This document shows positions 13,201-20,160 of a DNA stretch of 22,779 bases, piece after piece. Source of the DNA: Ophiothrix spiculata (taxonomy: Eukaryota; Echinodermata; Ophiuroidea; Amphilepidida; Ophiotrichidae); the NCBI GenBank assembly GCA_000969725.1, contig JXSR01S061068.1; one strand, written 5' to 3'. Each line of letters opens with the position of its first letter. Positions within the stretch are counted from its first letter, which is position 1. A program made the translations under genes and the position numbers. A model generated the notes under the pieces. The model made no database searches. It saw nothing but the letters and a program-made list of their open reading frames with translations, and was not told the origin of the DNA.

Positions 13201-16200
13201 TATATAACCCTAACCCACTACAGGCCAAGGCAAAAAAATCTCCTTGAATCTTACTGTATAAAAAATACCTATTTTCACGCATTCAAACTCGGGGATTCAA
13301 ACCCGGGACCTCTCGTATTCACCAATACCAAGCCACCCACGGGCGCTGCCAAGATTCGGTAACCATACATCTCCAGGTTTTGATGTATTTGGACTTAGAT
13401 TATTTTCTTCATTTTCTACTGTAGGATTTTGCAGAATTCAGCGGAGTTAGGGTAATGTGATTTTTACTTTGAAAGAAAACATACAACGCATTCAGCTTTT
13501 ATGAACTGGTTTCAATTTTCTCTAACAGCTCCTAGATGTTTTTGAACACAGAATTGAGTTTGAGGAAATTTTAGTCAAGATTTTCTTTAAATTTAATTTT
13601 TTTACTCAGAGACGTAAATTTTTAGTGACACAAATTATGATTGCACAAATGTCACGCATTACATCAAAACCCAAACTTCAATTTCATAAGCAAGGTATCA
13701 ATTTGAAACATATATGTGACCCGTCATATCGAAAGTTACCTTAAGGTCGTGTTTTTTATTATGGGGTACATTTGCGTTACATGTGCTAAATTGAGAAAAA
13801 TGACACCTTACTCCAGTTATGACTAAATAACTCAAAAACTTTACATTTGAACCATATAAAAGTATATATATTCTAAAAGTAGATAGAATAGGGAATGCAA
13901 AAATAGTAGTTTCAATCAACATATACAGGGTGGTCCATAAATTATACAGGGTGTAACATGTAAAAATAGGAAGAAAATCTTTATCTCTTTGTAAGTCTCT
14001 CTTGTGAACATGGAATGATGAATTAATGTTCTAATACATGTTTAGTGTACTTGAGTAAATTACCCATCCAGTCATATAACATTCATTAGTTATCTGCTTT
14101 TTATACCAAAACACAGGGTGGTCAAAAATACACCTCATATTTAGCGAAATTATTATTGCCATTCAAATCAAATTGAAATATGATGGGTTTTTATAGTGAA
14201 TTTTGACTAATTATTATACTTTTAAAGCTAAACCCTATTATCAGACACATAAGTAACAATTTCATTCACTTTTAACAACTTATACTGTATTCAGGGTGTC
14301 CCAAAAAACAAATATTTTGCAATATTAAACACTGCAATACATGATTTGTTTTTCTTTTCCTTTACTTAGTTCCACATTTTACTATGTTTTGTCAATATTA
14401 TATTTTCATTAAAATTGATGCATGTTCTTACAAAAGATTCTGAAACAACACTTTTTCAAAATTTGTGCATAACACATGCACGTGTACAGGATGACTTAAA
14501 TACATTTCCGTGTTCATCGATAATACATGCCGGTAAATTATGTAGTGCTTTTTTTTTAAAATTGGTATAAGAGGCAATGGGTACCAACTGGTACATTGAT
14601 TTTAATAGTACAAAAAGTACAAAAAAGTCCTTTTAAAAGTAACTATATAAATGAATATTTTAAGCATGTATAATTGTCGAAGTGTACAATTATACAGGGT
14701 GATGAAAATGCATCAGCATCAATTGATAAGTTTTGACGTATGCTTGGTACGTTTATATGATTTCAACTTACATACACTATTGGTAATAAAGTCAAGCAAG
14801 TCAAGTTATTCTTTTACAAAGATATGCTGCACAACATATCCACATGATCCTCATTAGAGATATCGAGAAGATACAATTTTTTTTCTTTCATGACGAAGCT
14901 CCAGTGCACAATATATTGTGCACTCCTCAACCTCTTCCACCCCCGACTAATTAAGCTGGCCTATGGAACAATGGCTTTTCTTGGGTTTAATTGATTAATT
15001 AATTAAAGCCACATTTCAACATCAATGTGGCTTAATTATAAATTATTGATCTCGTTTATATTTAAATGTTTTAAAACTTGAAACCCAATTCGAGGTAATG
15101 TAATTTTCTAAGATCCGAGCCATAACTCCGTAGCTCAATATTTCGCCTCGTTATATGATTAATTATCTCATTAATTAATTATTTAAAGTTATTAAAAATT
15201 GAAAGACATCATAACATCAATAAGTAATGTTATCTGTCCACAAATTATGACAAACTGTCTTAGAACATGTTAATAAGCTAATGCTAGTGGCATCAAACAT
15301 CAACACTCCAATCCTCCTCCTCCTCAACCTCCTCCTCCTCAACCTCTTCCACCCCTGACTAATTACGATTAATGAAATATTATCATTAATTGGGATAGTT
15401 TTCATAATTCATTGCTTTTGATTCTCAAAGACTATTAAATTACCTTAAAAATAAGCCTAAAACCAAGTCCCAGTGATACAGGGTTAGAAAATTATGAGCA
15501 GTCAAAGTTAAAAATTCTTCAAAAATGTAACAAATCCGCCTTTATTGAATACCCACAATAAAAAATACCACCTTAAGGGTCCCAAAATAAAAATTGATTT
15601 TTTGGTCTCATCTGAAAGATTATATTTTAAGCTTTAAAATGACACCTTGATTTTGGTTATTGAATGTTTTTGATCGCAAAGTTACATCCAAATTGGTAAA
15701 AGGCATCGGGCTGATTCAGAAAACTATAGTTATGAGAAAATCAAGTTTAAAGTTTCTGTACTGGTAAACCTTGAATGGAGAAAGGATTTTTATCTCGGTT
15801 TTTAAAACAATTTTTTTATGTTTTGGATGTTGAAACATGATTTATATGATAGAATACACTTCAAAGGTAACGTTTCTGATGAAATTAGATTTACTATGCC
15901 GACCTTAAGGTACCTTTAGATATGACGGGTCACATATATAATTCCCTTTCAAATGACATGAAAATCTTATAAAGTAGGCAACTTGTACCTTTTGATGTAA
16001 CCATAACATGAATAAATGCTGGTAATATTTGTATATATTGATTTCACTTTCATGGCTCAAATCACTTTAATATAATCATGATATGAAATACATGTAATAT
16101 GGCAAACACCAACACCAGACTAACGTTGGGATCGTTTACCCATAGGGCACAGTTAAACCCTCATTTTCTGAAATCAGAAACATTTTCAGCAACCAATAAA

Positions 16201-17811
16201 TAAATCCATATAAAAGTATACATTTCTAGATGTGGATTTTCATATACATGTAGAAGATGATGGTCAGTTTGGGACCAAAATGTATGATTTTGGACCAAGG
16301 TCAACAAAACCCTTGTTCTTGGACCATTAATTTGTAAACAACCTAACTAAGTTTTGAAAAAATAAAAGTTGGACCTTTTATGCTTTTTAGAATCTGGAAA
16401 CACATGTCCAGGAACGTAATTTCTCAAATTTTTGATTTTTACCTTACTTTTTGAAATATTGCCAAAACTAAAATAGGCCAAAAATGACAAAAAAAAATCA
16501 TTTTGGACCAAATTTAGTGTAGGCTGCCTCCTGAAGACCGAGCACAAATAAGTTGGTTTATATATGGGAGGTAAGCCTAGTAGAGATGTATATAAAAACA
16601 CATGAGGTGACTCTGTATCACCTTCCTGTAAAAAACCCACAGGTTTAAAATGAAAACTCATACATGTAAAGTTGGCAATTCAACTGTGAAACGGGCCATT
16701 TCTTCTACATTTGAAAGAAAAATTAAATCTGCTTTACTAATTTTAAAAAAATATATGATTTTGTGCTTTTATCAAGGTATACGTGTACAATTTTTTTTTT
16801 ATTCACATAGACTCATAGTACTGGAGGATTTCACCACAAAAGTTTGTGATGACCAATCAAGCTACGGCGCTGCAAACTACAGATTCTGAAAAGGTATTGG
16901 AGCTAAATGAGTCCATTGAAATTGTAGTTCCTTATTAATAACTTCTCTGTCAACATCATCACTAGATCAGACACGTATCTTTACTAAGTCTAAGGTAAAG
17001 ATACGCTCAACTCCATTGACCTTCTCTACAGGCGAATTTCACAAGTCAATATCTTCTTTCAGAGAGCATCTAAATTTAATAGGCCTGGTATATAGGTTTA
17101 TGTTGTCAAAAACTAATGAGATATACTGGCATACTTTTGAGTTTAAACGCATTATTTCAAATGATAAAAATGTGTCAAAATCTAAGATGGCGGCCGCCAT
17201 GTGGTCTAACAAAAAAGTTGCCAAAATTTGGTTTATAAATTACTCTAGCATTTTATAATACTCACAATATTGTTCCATAGTATTGTGGATCATTTCAGTG
17301 AATGTTTGGGTCATGCATGTGTTAACTTAGTTTACTAAAAATTGATGAAACAACTTTTGCAACTCATGACTGTTCGATGTCAATTGACTTTCTTGTGACT
17401 CTTTTGAATAGTCACTTGGTTGGGACTACATCATCACATTTACAAACTACTAAACACTAACATAACTTAGTCATAACAGTGAAGTCAAAGCCCAAACTGA
17501 TAAAATATCACTGACAGTAACTAATTCATGGCAACCAGTTAAGGAGTACTTGGCTGTTGATGAAATGAAAAAGAATAAGTTTGTGTAGTATTATCAGATT
17601 CACGACAAAGAAAACAATTGTACGTTAAGCTTACGATTTCTTCCGAATTCGGCAGCCTTGCTGTTAGCGTTATTTGATTAATTACAGCTCAAACAAAACA
17701 ATAAAACCCTCAAAAATTGACAGAGTAACACTATGCAATCTTTCGAGCAATGCTGCCTATTTTTGCTCAAATAAGAAGTCATTAATACTTACTTGAACAA
17801 GTCAAAGCCAT
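4010..17811 (-). CDS. PRPF19: PRPF19 (Prp19) splicing factor / U-box E3 ubiquitin ligase, 5' part, 8 exons
   Basis: Prp19 is the scaffold and E3 ubiquitin ligase of the nuclear NineTeen complex, which acts in spliceosome activation and also in DNA-damage responses. Joining exons 17793-17811, 12676-12825, 11508-11726, 10918-11069, 9452-9568, 9092-9167, 7090-7199 and 4010-4235 gives 1069 nt in one open frame, about 356 residues, closely matching my recollection of animal PRPF19 (human about 504 residues). Order seen: U-box (about residues 5-56), coiled coil that tetramerises in the family (about 60-135), Ala/Pro/Gly linker (135-180), Lys/Arg-rich stretch (about 190-200), then three WD40 repeats (220-356). 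All introns are GT-AG. The last exon ends in phase 1 at a donor, and no further WD exon was found leftwards, so the C-terminal WD repeats are outside the window. The start is fixed by a short first exon with a good ATG context (GAAAATGG). Confidence 0.96.
4293..4421. mobile_element. Foldback element with nested hairpin
   Basis: The left arm (GGGCCCATATACATGAAAAA...) and the reverse complement of the right arm (GGGACCATATTCATGAAACA...) match over about 44 bp with a few mismatches and share CTAACTC-AGTTGGC. In the centre 4346-4368 is a perfect hairpin with half-site TACCTGTCAAA. The 129-bp element lies 57 bp from the acceptor of PRPF19 exon 8. Confidence 0.75.
4424..6475. other. PRPF19 intron 7, left part, no gene seen
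   Basis: No coding signal. Two related motifs, ACTAGAAAACCGAAGGCAGT (about 4535) and CTTGAAAACCGAAGGTAATT (about 4888), suggest fragments of one dispersed repeat. A C/G-rich patch at about 5647-5702 contains GGGGTCCAGGGGGCAGAGCC and a C-run of 12, unlike the AT-rich surroundings and possibly the end of another mobile element. Confidence 0.5.
6476..6734. mobile_element. MITE with ~33-bp terminal inverted repeats
   Basis: The left end begins GAATTGAGGACCCTAGAACT and continues AAAAGGGGTTTA. The reverse complement of the right end begins with the same 20 bases and continues AGAAGGGGGTTAAG. Total length 259 bp, no ORF. It lies in PRPF19 intron 7. Confidence 0.8.
6735..7089. other. PRPF19 intron 7, right end, nothing recognised
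   Basis: About 350 bp between the MITE and the exon 7 donor. A short open stretch on the minus strand (6808-7032) has no recognisable similarity and no splice context. Confidence 0.5.
7090..7199 (-). CDS. PRPF19: PRPF19 exon 7: WD40 repeats 1-2
   Basis: This 110-nt exon encodes [20 protein letters not shown] and then [17 protein letters not shown], aligning with human [35 protein letters not shown]. The GH dipeptide typical of a WD repeat is visible. The acceptor is TTTTGTACAG and the donor GTAAGT; the next exon begins in phase 0. Confidence 0.95.
7327..7777. mobile_element. MITE family E, copy 1, perfect 32-bp terminal inverted repeats
   Basis: The left end (7327-7358, starting ATATGTGACCCGTCATATCG) and the right end (7746-7777) are exact reverse complements over 32 bp. 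The 451-bp interior has no convincing ORF; both strands are open for about 80 codons at 7392-7657, as expected by chance. It is nearly colinear with the element at 10062-10509. A TA is present at both tips, so a TA target duplication is possible. It lies in PRPF19 intron 6. Confidence 0.9.
7856..8302. mobile_element. hAT-like non-autonomous element with 8-bp target duplication
   Basis: The sequence CCTTATAT occurs exactly at 7848-7855 and 8303-8310, flanking 447 bp. The left tip TAGTGCTGTTATCGATTG and the reverse complement of the right tip TGCTGTTATC form short inverted ends, and subterminal CGACATGTCGATAC / GTATCGATATGTCG repeats follow. Eight-base duplications and a T/CAGNG tip are typical of hAT transposons. 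The minus strand is open at 7874-8125, but the peptide is not recognised as a transposase. Confidence 0.75.
8661..8927 (-). mobile_element. tRNA-derived SINE-like repeat, copy 1
   Basis: On the minus strand 8741-8751 reads GGTTCGAATCC, a perfect RNA polymerase III B box. The flanks match the copies at 12936-13169 and 13204-13455: an ATCTCCC...CGTATTTGG core and a GAGTTGGGGTTA-like end. It is not an intact tRNA, because no cloverleaf can be closed around the B box. It lies in PRPF19 intron 6. Confidence 0.7.
9092..9167 (-). CDS. PRPF19: PRPF19 exon 6: start of first WD40 repeat
   Basis: This 76-nt exon encodes [20 protein letters not shown] followed by SKVLTG, aligning with human [26 protein letters not shown]. 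It forms the first blades of the WD40 propeller. The acceptor is CTGTAACAG and the donor GTAAGA, leaving one G in phase 1 for exon 7. Confidence 0.93.
9452..9568 (-). CDS. PRPF19: PRPF19 exon 5: basic segment before the WD40 domain
   Basis: This 117-nt exon encodes 39 residues (181-219) beginning [20 protein letters not shown] and ending with YRPQASHP, matching the human [23 protein letters not shown] region. The Lys/Arg cluster may act as a nuclear-localisation-like patch, which is inference. The acceptor is TTTGACAG and the donor GTAAGT; both junctions are phase 0 in the joined transcript. Confidence 0.94.
9623..9989. mobile_element. MITE with perfect 19-bp inverted ends and a nested hairpin
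   Basis: ACAATTGGTAGATTTTAAC at 9623-9641 is exactly reverse-complemented at 9971-9989. Inside, CACAAAAGTAGGTTGCCCCT (from 9651) pairs with AGGGGCAACCTACTTTTGTG (about 9728-9747) to make a strong hairpin. CTGTTGGCAAGGGG(T/C)AGCC is directly repeated at about 9755 and 9830. The word AGTTGAATTTACA flanks the region at 9613-9625 and 10021-10033. It lies in PRPF19 intron 4. Confidence 0.8.
10062..10509. mobile_element. MITE family E, copy 2
   Basis: A 448-bp relative of 7327-7777 in the same orientation with diverged ends (left TGTCCTGTCATATCTAAAGG; right TAAGGTACCTTCTAATATGA). The interior is colinear, for example the words AATCACGTCCAAGGTC and CATCCAAAACA. It lies in PRPF19 intron 4, 74 bp left of the decayed exon 4 copies. 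Confidence 0.85.
10583..10909 (-). pseudogene. Three decayed tandem copies of PRPF19 exon 4
   Basis: The landmark CCTGGGGTTT (plus strand) recurs at 11046, 10900, 10772 and 10624, a spacing of 146, 128 and 148 bp. Each unit repeats the exon 4 body from the AAACCCCAG codons to the donor; the first hit is the real exon and the next three are copies. Copy B (about 10782-10909) has a 2-base loss, a stop, and has lost its CATTCAGAAG/donor end, explaining the short period. Copy C (about 10634-10781) has an early in-frame stop (AYL*), and its donor GTAAGC has become GAAAAT. Copy D (about 10583-10633) is truncated. None has the exon 4 acceptor or its first codons. They lie in intron 4 and are unlikely to be coding now. 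Confidence 0.85.
10918..11069 (-). CDS. PRPF19: PRPF19 exon 4: Ala/Pro/Gly-rich linker
   Basis: This 152-nt exon encodes residues 130-180: [16 protein letters not shown], a run of Ala/Pro/Gly, then [14 protein letters not shown]. It links the coiled coil to the WD40 propeller; the human counterpart has the same ALATLKPQA start and a MTPEIIQK end. The acceptor is TTTTGTAG and the donor GTAAGC. The donor runs directly into a decayed copy of the same exon (10583-10909); the copy at 10918-11069 is chosen because it alone keeps acceptor, frame and donor. Confidence 0.94.
11508..11726 (-). CDS. PRPF19: PRPF19 exon 3: coiled-coil / tetramerisation region
   Basis: This 219-nt exon encodes residues 57-129. 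It contains the near-invariant stretches [53 protein letters not shown] and TKEATAARE. In known Prp19 this central region forms the tetrameric coiled coil and binds CDC5L and SPF27. The acceptor is CCCAACAG, the donor GTATGT. This is the best-conserved exon in the window. Confidence 0.97.
11815..11972. mobile_element. Inverted-repeat element enclosing TTAGGG-type telomere-like repeats, copy 1
   Basis: TTGGACCAAGTGTACTTTAG followed by GTCCCATC (11815-11842) is mirrored at 11945-11972, with about three mismatches over 28 bp. Between the arms lie about 100 bp of TTAGGG/TTTAGGG and variants such as GTGTTAGG. The same arms and core occur at 21016-21335. It lies in PRPF19 intron 2. Confidence 0.8.
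11973..12675. other. PRPF19 intron 2, remainder, nothing recognised
   Basis: AT-rich sequence up to the exon 2 donor with no repeat ends, RNA gene or coding signal that I can support. Confidence 0.5.
12676..12825 (-). CDS. PRPF19: PRPF19 exon 2: U-box
   Basis: This 150-nt exon encodes residues 7-56 and starts [20 protein letters not shown], the U-box of Prp19, which recruits the E2 enzyme. Visible hallmarks are the [17 protein letters not shown] strand-loop, the YIAENG helix and the [15 protein letters not shown] tail. The acceptor is TTTTGCAG and the donor is GTATGT. The upstream intron (12826-17792, about 5 kb) is the longest one fully inside the window. Confidence 0.96.
12936..13169 (-). 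mobile_element. tRNA-derived SINE-like repeat, copy 2
   Basis: On the minus strand the core reads GGCAGCGCCTGTAGGTAGCTTGGTATGG (A-box-like TAGCTTGGTATGG) and later GAGGTCCCAGGTCGAATGC (degenerate B box). It is homologous along its length to 13204-13455 and 8661-8927, and sits in the same orientation only about 35 bp from copy 3. Located in PRPF19 intron 1. Confidence 0.7.
13204..13455 (-). mobile_element. tRNA-derived SINE-like repeat, copy 3
   Basis: The minus strand contains TGGCTTGGTATTGG (A-box-like) and GGTTTGAATCC at 13303-13293 (B box with one change from consensus). It shares CATACATCTCC...TGTATTTGGACT and GCGGAGTTAGGGT ends with copy 2. Together copies 2 and 3 look like a tandem or twin insertion. 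Confidence 0.75.
13712..13747. mobile_element. MITE family E, solitary left end
   Basis: ATATGTGACCCGTCATATCG followed by AAAGTTACCTTAAGGTCG matches the left 32 bp of the element at 7327 with one change. The sequence after 13747 no longer matches and no right end follows, so this is a truncated copy or one end of a related, longer element. Confidence 0.7.
13925..14702 (+). repeat. Cluster of CAGGGTG words (transposon-end-like)
   Basis: ACAGGGTGG (13925), ACAGGGTGT (13946), ACAGGGTG (14113), TCAGGGTGTCCCAAAAAA (14291) and ACAGGGTGA (14694) all lie in the same direction within 780 bp, most preceded by TAT or TTA and often followed by GTCC/GTC and an A-run. CAGGGTGTCCCAAAAA resembles tips of Tc1/mariner-like or related DNA transposons. 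No ORF with transposase motifs is present between them. Confidence 0.45.
14703..15569. other. PRPF19 intron 1, with small palindromes and a 31-bp direct repeat
   Basis: A perfect 22-bp palindrome (14903-14924, half-site AGTGCACAATA), a 31-bp direct repeat (14923-14953 and 15335-15365, one mismatch, starting CTCCTCAACCTCTTCCAC), a hairpin with arms AAGCCACAT/ATGTGGCTT (15005-15031), and a CTC/CTCAAC microsatellite (about 15309-15345). No coding signal. Confidence 0.65.
15570..15937. mobile_element. MITE family E, copy 3, inverted and truncated
   Basis: The interior is the reverse complement of copy 2, for example CCCAAAATAAAAATTGATTT near the left edge. The right end (15906-15937) differs by one base from the family tip. 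The outer ~22 bp of the left tip are missing; the element starts at ACCTTAAGGG. Located in PRPF19 intron 1. Confidence 0.85.
15938..17792. other. PRPF19 intron 1, right part, no gene seen
   Basis: No recognisable gene or complete element. A hairpin with a perfect 11-bp stem (CGTATCTTTAC / GTAAAGATACG, loop 10) lies at 16974-17005. Overlapping short ORFs on both strands at 16347-16889 and 17016-17258 look like chance. Confidence 0.5.
17793..17811 (-). CDS. PRPF19: PRPF19 coding exon 1 (MALTCS)
   Basis: This 19-nt coding exon encodes MALTCS plus the first base of an Ile codon and ends at the donor GTAAGT (17792-17787). Animal Prp19 begins with M-[SA]-L-[IV]-C-[SA]-I-S, so the tiny exon supplies the missing N terminus of the U-box exon. 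The context GAAAATGG has A at -3 and G at +4. Phase 1 agrees with the acceptor at 12825. Any 5' UTR would run rightwards from 17812. Confidence 0.88.
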
Positions 17812-17930
17812 TTTCAGCTGATTTTCGATTTCTGTTTCACGTTTTCCTCGATATGGAGAATTGTGGGTAATTGTTGTGTGAAAGTGCGTCGACCTCAGTC
17901 TGTCTAACAAGAATTGACTTTTAAAACGAA
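17812..17930 (-). promoter_or_regulatory. Probable PRPF19 5' UTR / proximal promoter
   Basis: The stretch directly upstream of the PRPF19 ATG should hold its 5' UTR and core promoter. I see no TATA box at a convincing place, as expected of a housekeeping gene. On the minus strand TTACCCACAATTCTCC (about 17864-17879) loosely resembles the ACTACAATTCCC housekeeping-promoter element bound by ZNF143/Staf-type factors, but only in part. Call based mainly on position. Confidence 0.4.
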
Positions 17931-18073
17931 CTAAAGCGAGCAATTACGTTGGTCTCAGAAATCTTAAAAATTTCAACTACTAACAACTCACGAAAAACAT
18001 ACAAAATCTTAAACTCTTATGGTTTCTGAAGAAGAAACAGTGCATGGGAGATTTTTAAAAATACTTGATTTTT
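17931..18073. repeat. Left arm of long inverted repeat, next to the PRPF19 promoter
   Basis: About 140 bp matching the reverse complement of 19537-19675 with scattered substitutions and small gaps. The best block is CTTATGGTTTCTGAAGAAGA followed by AACAGTGCATGGGAGAT. The arm begins roughly 120 bp upstream of the PRPF19 ATG, so it may contain promoter sequence. Confidence 0.85.
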
Positions 18074-18205
18074 AACAATCTGAATCAGAACGTCAGGTCT
18101 ACTACCCAGTAAATCGAATGGTACCAGCAGTTAGGTCTAGGACTATGTGTGGGGTCATCACCTGGGTGGATGTATGATAGAATGTGAAAGTGTTGAAAAC
18201 TTTTT

Positions 18206-18491
18206 TACAGTGTAATGTGTGTAAAAGTTTACACACTTTTTGGTAAATTATGAAAGTTTCATATTTTATGGATGATTTCTCGGGTACGAAATGGGTTACA
18301 AAGCTGTAATTAATACATTTTATGCAAAATATATTTTTACATCATATCCAAACACGAGTCTTACCAGATTTTTACACTCTAAAAATGCATTTTACACTCT
18401 AAAAAATGCTTAGTATTCACTAAAGTTTTACAAAATTTGGTAAAATTTACAATTTTTGACATTTTTAGGCCTACACACATTTTACAGTGTA
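18206..18491. mobile_element. Probable small MITE with TACA(G/C)TGTAA ends
   Basis: The left end TACAGTGTAATGTGTGTA and the reverse complement of the right end TACACTGTAAAATGTGTGTA match apart from a two-base gap and one mismatch. A hairpin (GTGTGTAAA-AG-TTTACACAC) lies inside the left end and TTACACTCTAAAAA is repeated in the middle. Whole length 286 bp. Confidence 0.55.
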
Positions 18492-19536
18492 TTCAAATAT
18501 TACAAGAACTGTGTTTTTCCCAAAAACTGCACAAATGCCTTTAAGTAATATAACAGAAACAATTACCATTCTATATAGCTTATTTATTTTTAGATTGAAA
18601 GCTCAGTGTTTAAGTTCAAATTTCAAATCAATAAAAATCAATATCTTCCAAGTGCAAAGTGGTATAATTATTCAGCTTGCACAGATAGATTGATACAATT
18701 ATACTGAACACTTCTGGGTGACCTTTGACCCCAAAGATCAAAATTCATTGGTCTAAGGTCTAATTTTCAAGTTGTTCAATTTCAAAAATTAAAAATTATA
18801 GGGTTGTTTTTGAGGACAGAAGGGTGCTAAACGTCCCCAGAAAAAAACTGAAATGGCGAGTGTACGCCTTCATTTTGCCGACACGTACACATGGCTCATT
18901 CTCCGATAAAGTGTGCTATTTTGCCGTTTTGGTGTCGCTCATGTTCGTGTTGCTTGTTTAACGTTGTTAGGCCTATTACAAATGATTTGATTGGTTTAGT
19001 TAATACATTAGAGTCACATTAGTAACACGTGTGAAGCTAAACATATTAGCATGCCAGGTAAGTAGATAACGAAAAATCTCAAAATGCAAAATCTTCAATT
19101 TCCCCATGTCGCCAGCCATATTTTTTCTGTTTCATGAGCCCCCGTTCGTAAAATATTCCAGCATATCAAACATAATGCACACTATATATAACAGCCCGTA
19201 ATAGGTATTCATAATGACATATAAAGTTTAATTAAGTATTTGATATGGCATAAGAGCTTTTTGAAATGTGTCGCCAATATTGCAAACAGATACGTATTTT
19301 TTTCTAAAATCGATAACAAAGTGTCAAAAATAAATCTGTTGATGGATGATTCCGCATTAGGTGTATCAAGCAAACTTGAGTGTTGCATAACATATATTTT
19401 ATATAGAATTATACATTTACAAAAATCAAATTTGTAAGAAAACCAATTTTCTCAAAAGTGAACAGTAAAGAAAAGATTCAAACAGATACGTAGCGACGCG
19501 ACAGATACGTAATTTAAGAATAGGGAATACAATGGT
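18492..19536. other. Spacer inside the long inverted repeat, no gene seen
   Basis: Holds a perfect direct-repeat-1-like nuclear-receptor motif (TGACCTTTGACC at 18719, probably repeat-borne), a fragment related to the element at 2625-2955 (about 18800-18830), and CATGGCTCATTCTCCGATAA at 18890, whose reverse complement recurs at 19667-19695. ACAGATACGTA occurs at 19286, 19480 and 19500. No ORF here is convincing. Confidence 0.5.
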
Positions 19537-19675
19537 TAAAAAATCAAGTATTTTAAAACATCTCCCATGCACTGTTTCTTCTTCAGAAACCATAAGAGTT
19601 TATGATTTTGTATGTTTTTCATGAGTTATTAGTAGTCCAAATTTCAACATTTCTCTAACCAAAGTGGCACGCTTT
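19537..19675. repeat. Right arm of long inverted repeat
   Basis: Reverse complement of 17931-18073 over about 140 bp. Read on the minus strand it begins with TAAAGCGTGC, passes AACTCATGAAAAACATACAA and ends near AATACTTGATTTTTTAACC. Confidence 0.85.
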
Positions 19676-19907
19676 ATCGGAGAATGAGCCACATGCACTT
19701 GAGCCTTGAGGTTAGGTTGAATCGGACAACTCTTACAATGACTGCTTTGTACCTGCAGGATTAGTAGACATCTCTAAATTTACAAAGTTTTGCTTGTAAA
19801 GTTGTATGTGCTGACACAAAACTCCGAGCTGATGCTGACAGTTTTGAAGAGCTGAATACTAAACATGCTGAACGTGCCGTAAACTCCGTAAGAAGACCGT
19901 GCTTTAA

Positions 19908-20160
19908 GATGACTCACGCCGAAAGGGGGGGGGGGACTTTGCAGATGATATCAATTTTGAGTTCATCATTGCATTTGTTAAAGCATCCTCTAAGCTTGAA
20001 AAATGGCACCATATTTGTCGAAATTGATCAAGGTGATTAAATTTTACAACAGAAAATCTGCTGGAAGTTCTTATTATTTTCTTTATTTTTTGCTACCTAT
20101 TTTCACCCGTATCTTGAAAAGTGTTCTGTCGCAAAGTCCCCCTTTTCGGGGTGAGTCATC
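19908..20160. repeat. Inverted repeat with ~30-bp arms around a G-run
   Basis: GATGACTCACGCCGAAAGGG continuing through a G-run to GACTTTGC (19908-19942) pairs with GCAAAGTCCCCCTTTTCGGG continuing to GTGAGTCATC (20131-20160). The left arm in its frame reads MTHAER-G-DFADD and the right arm on the minus strand reads MTHPEKGDFATEH, so the two arms may descend from one coding segment. Confidence 0.6.

Noticed and set aside
15217-15405. Arg-rich minus-strand ORF
   Set aside because: Its RRRRLRRRR stretch is only the CTC microsatellite read on the other strand.
18719-18732. TGACCTTTGACCCC as a nuclear-receptor DR1 enhancer
   Set aside because: The motif is frequent in dispersed repeats, and no conserved context supports a regulatory role here.
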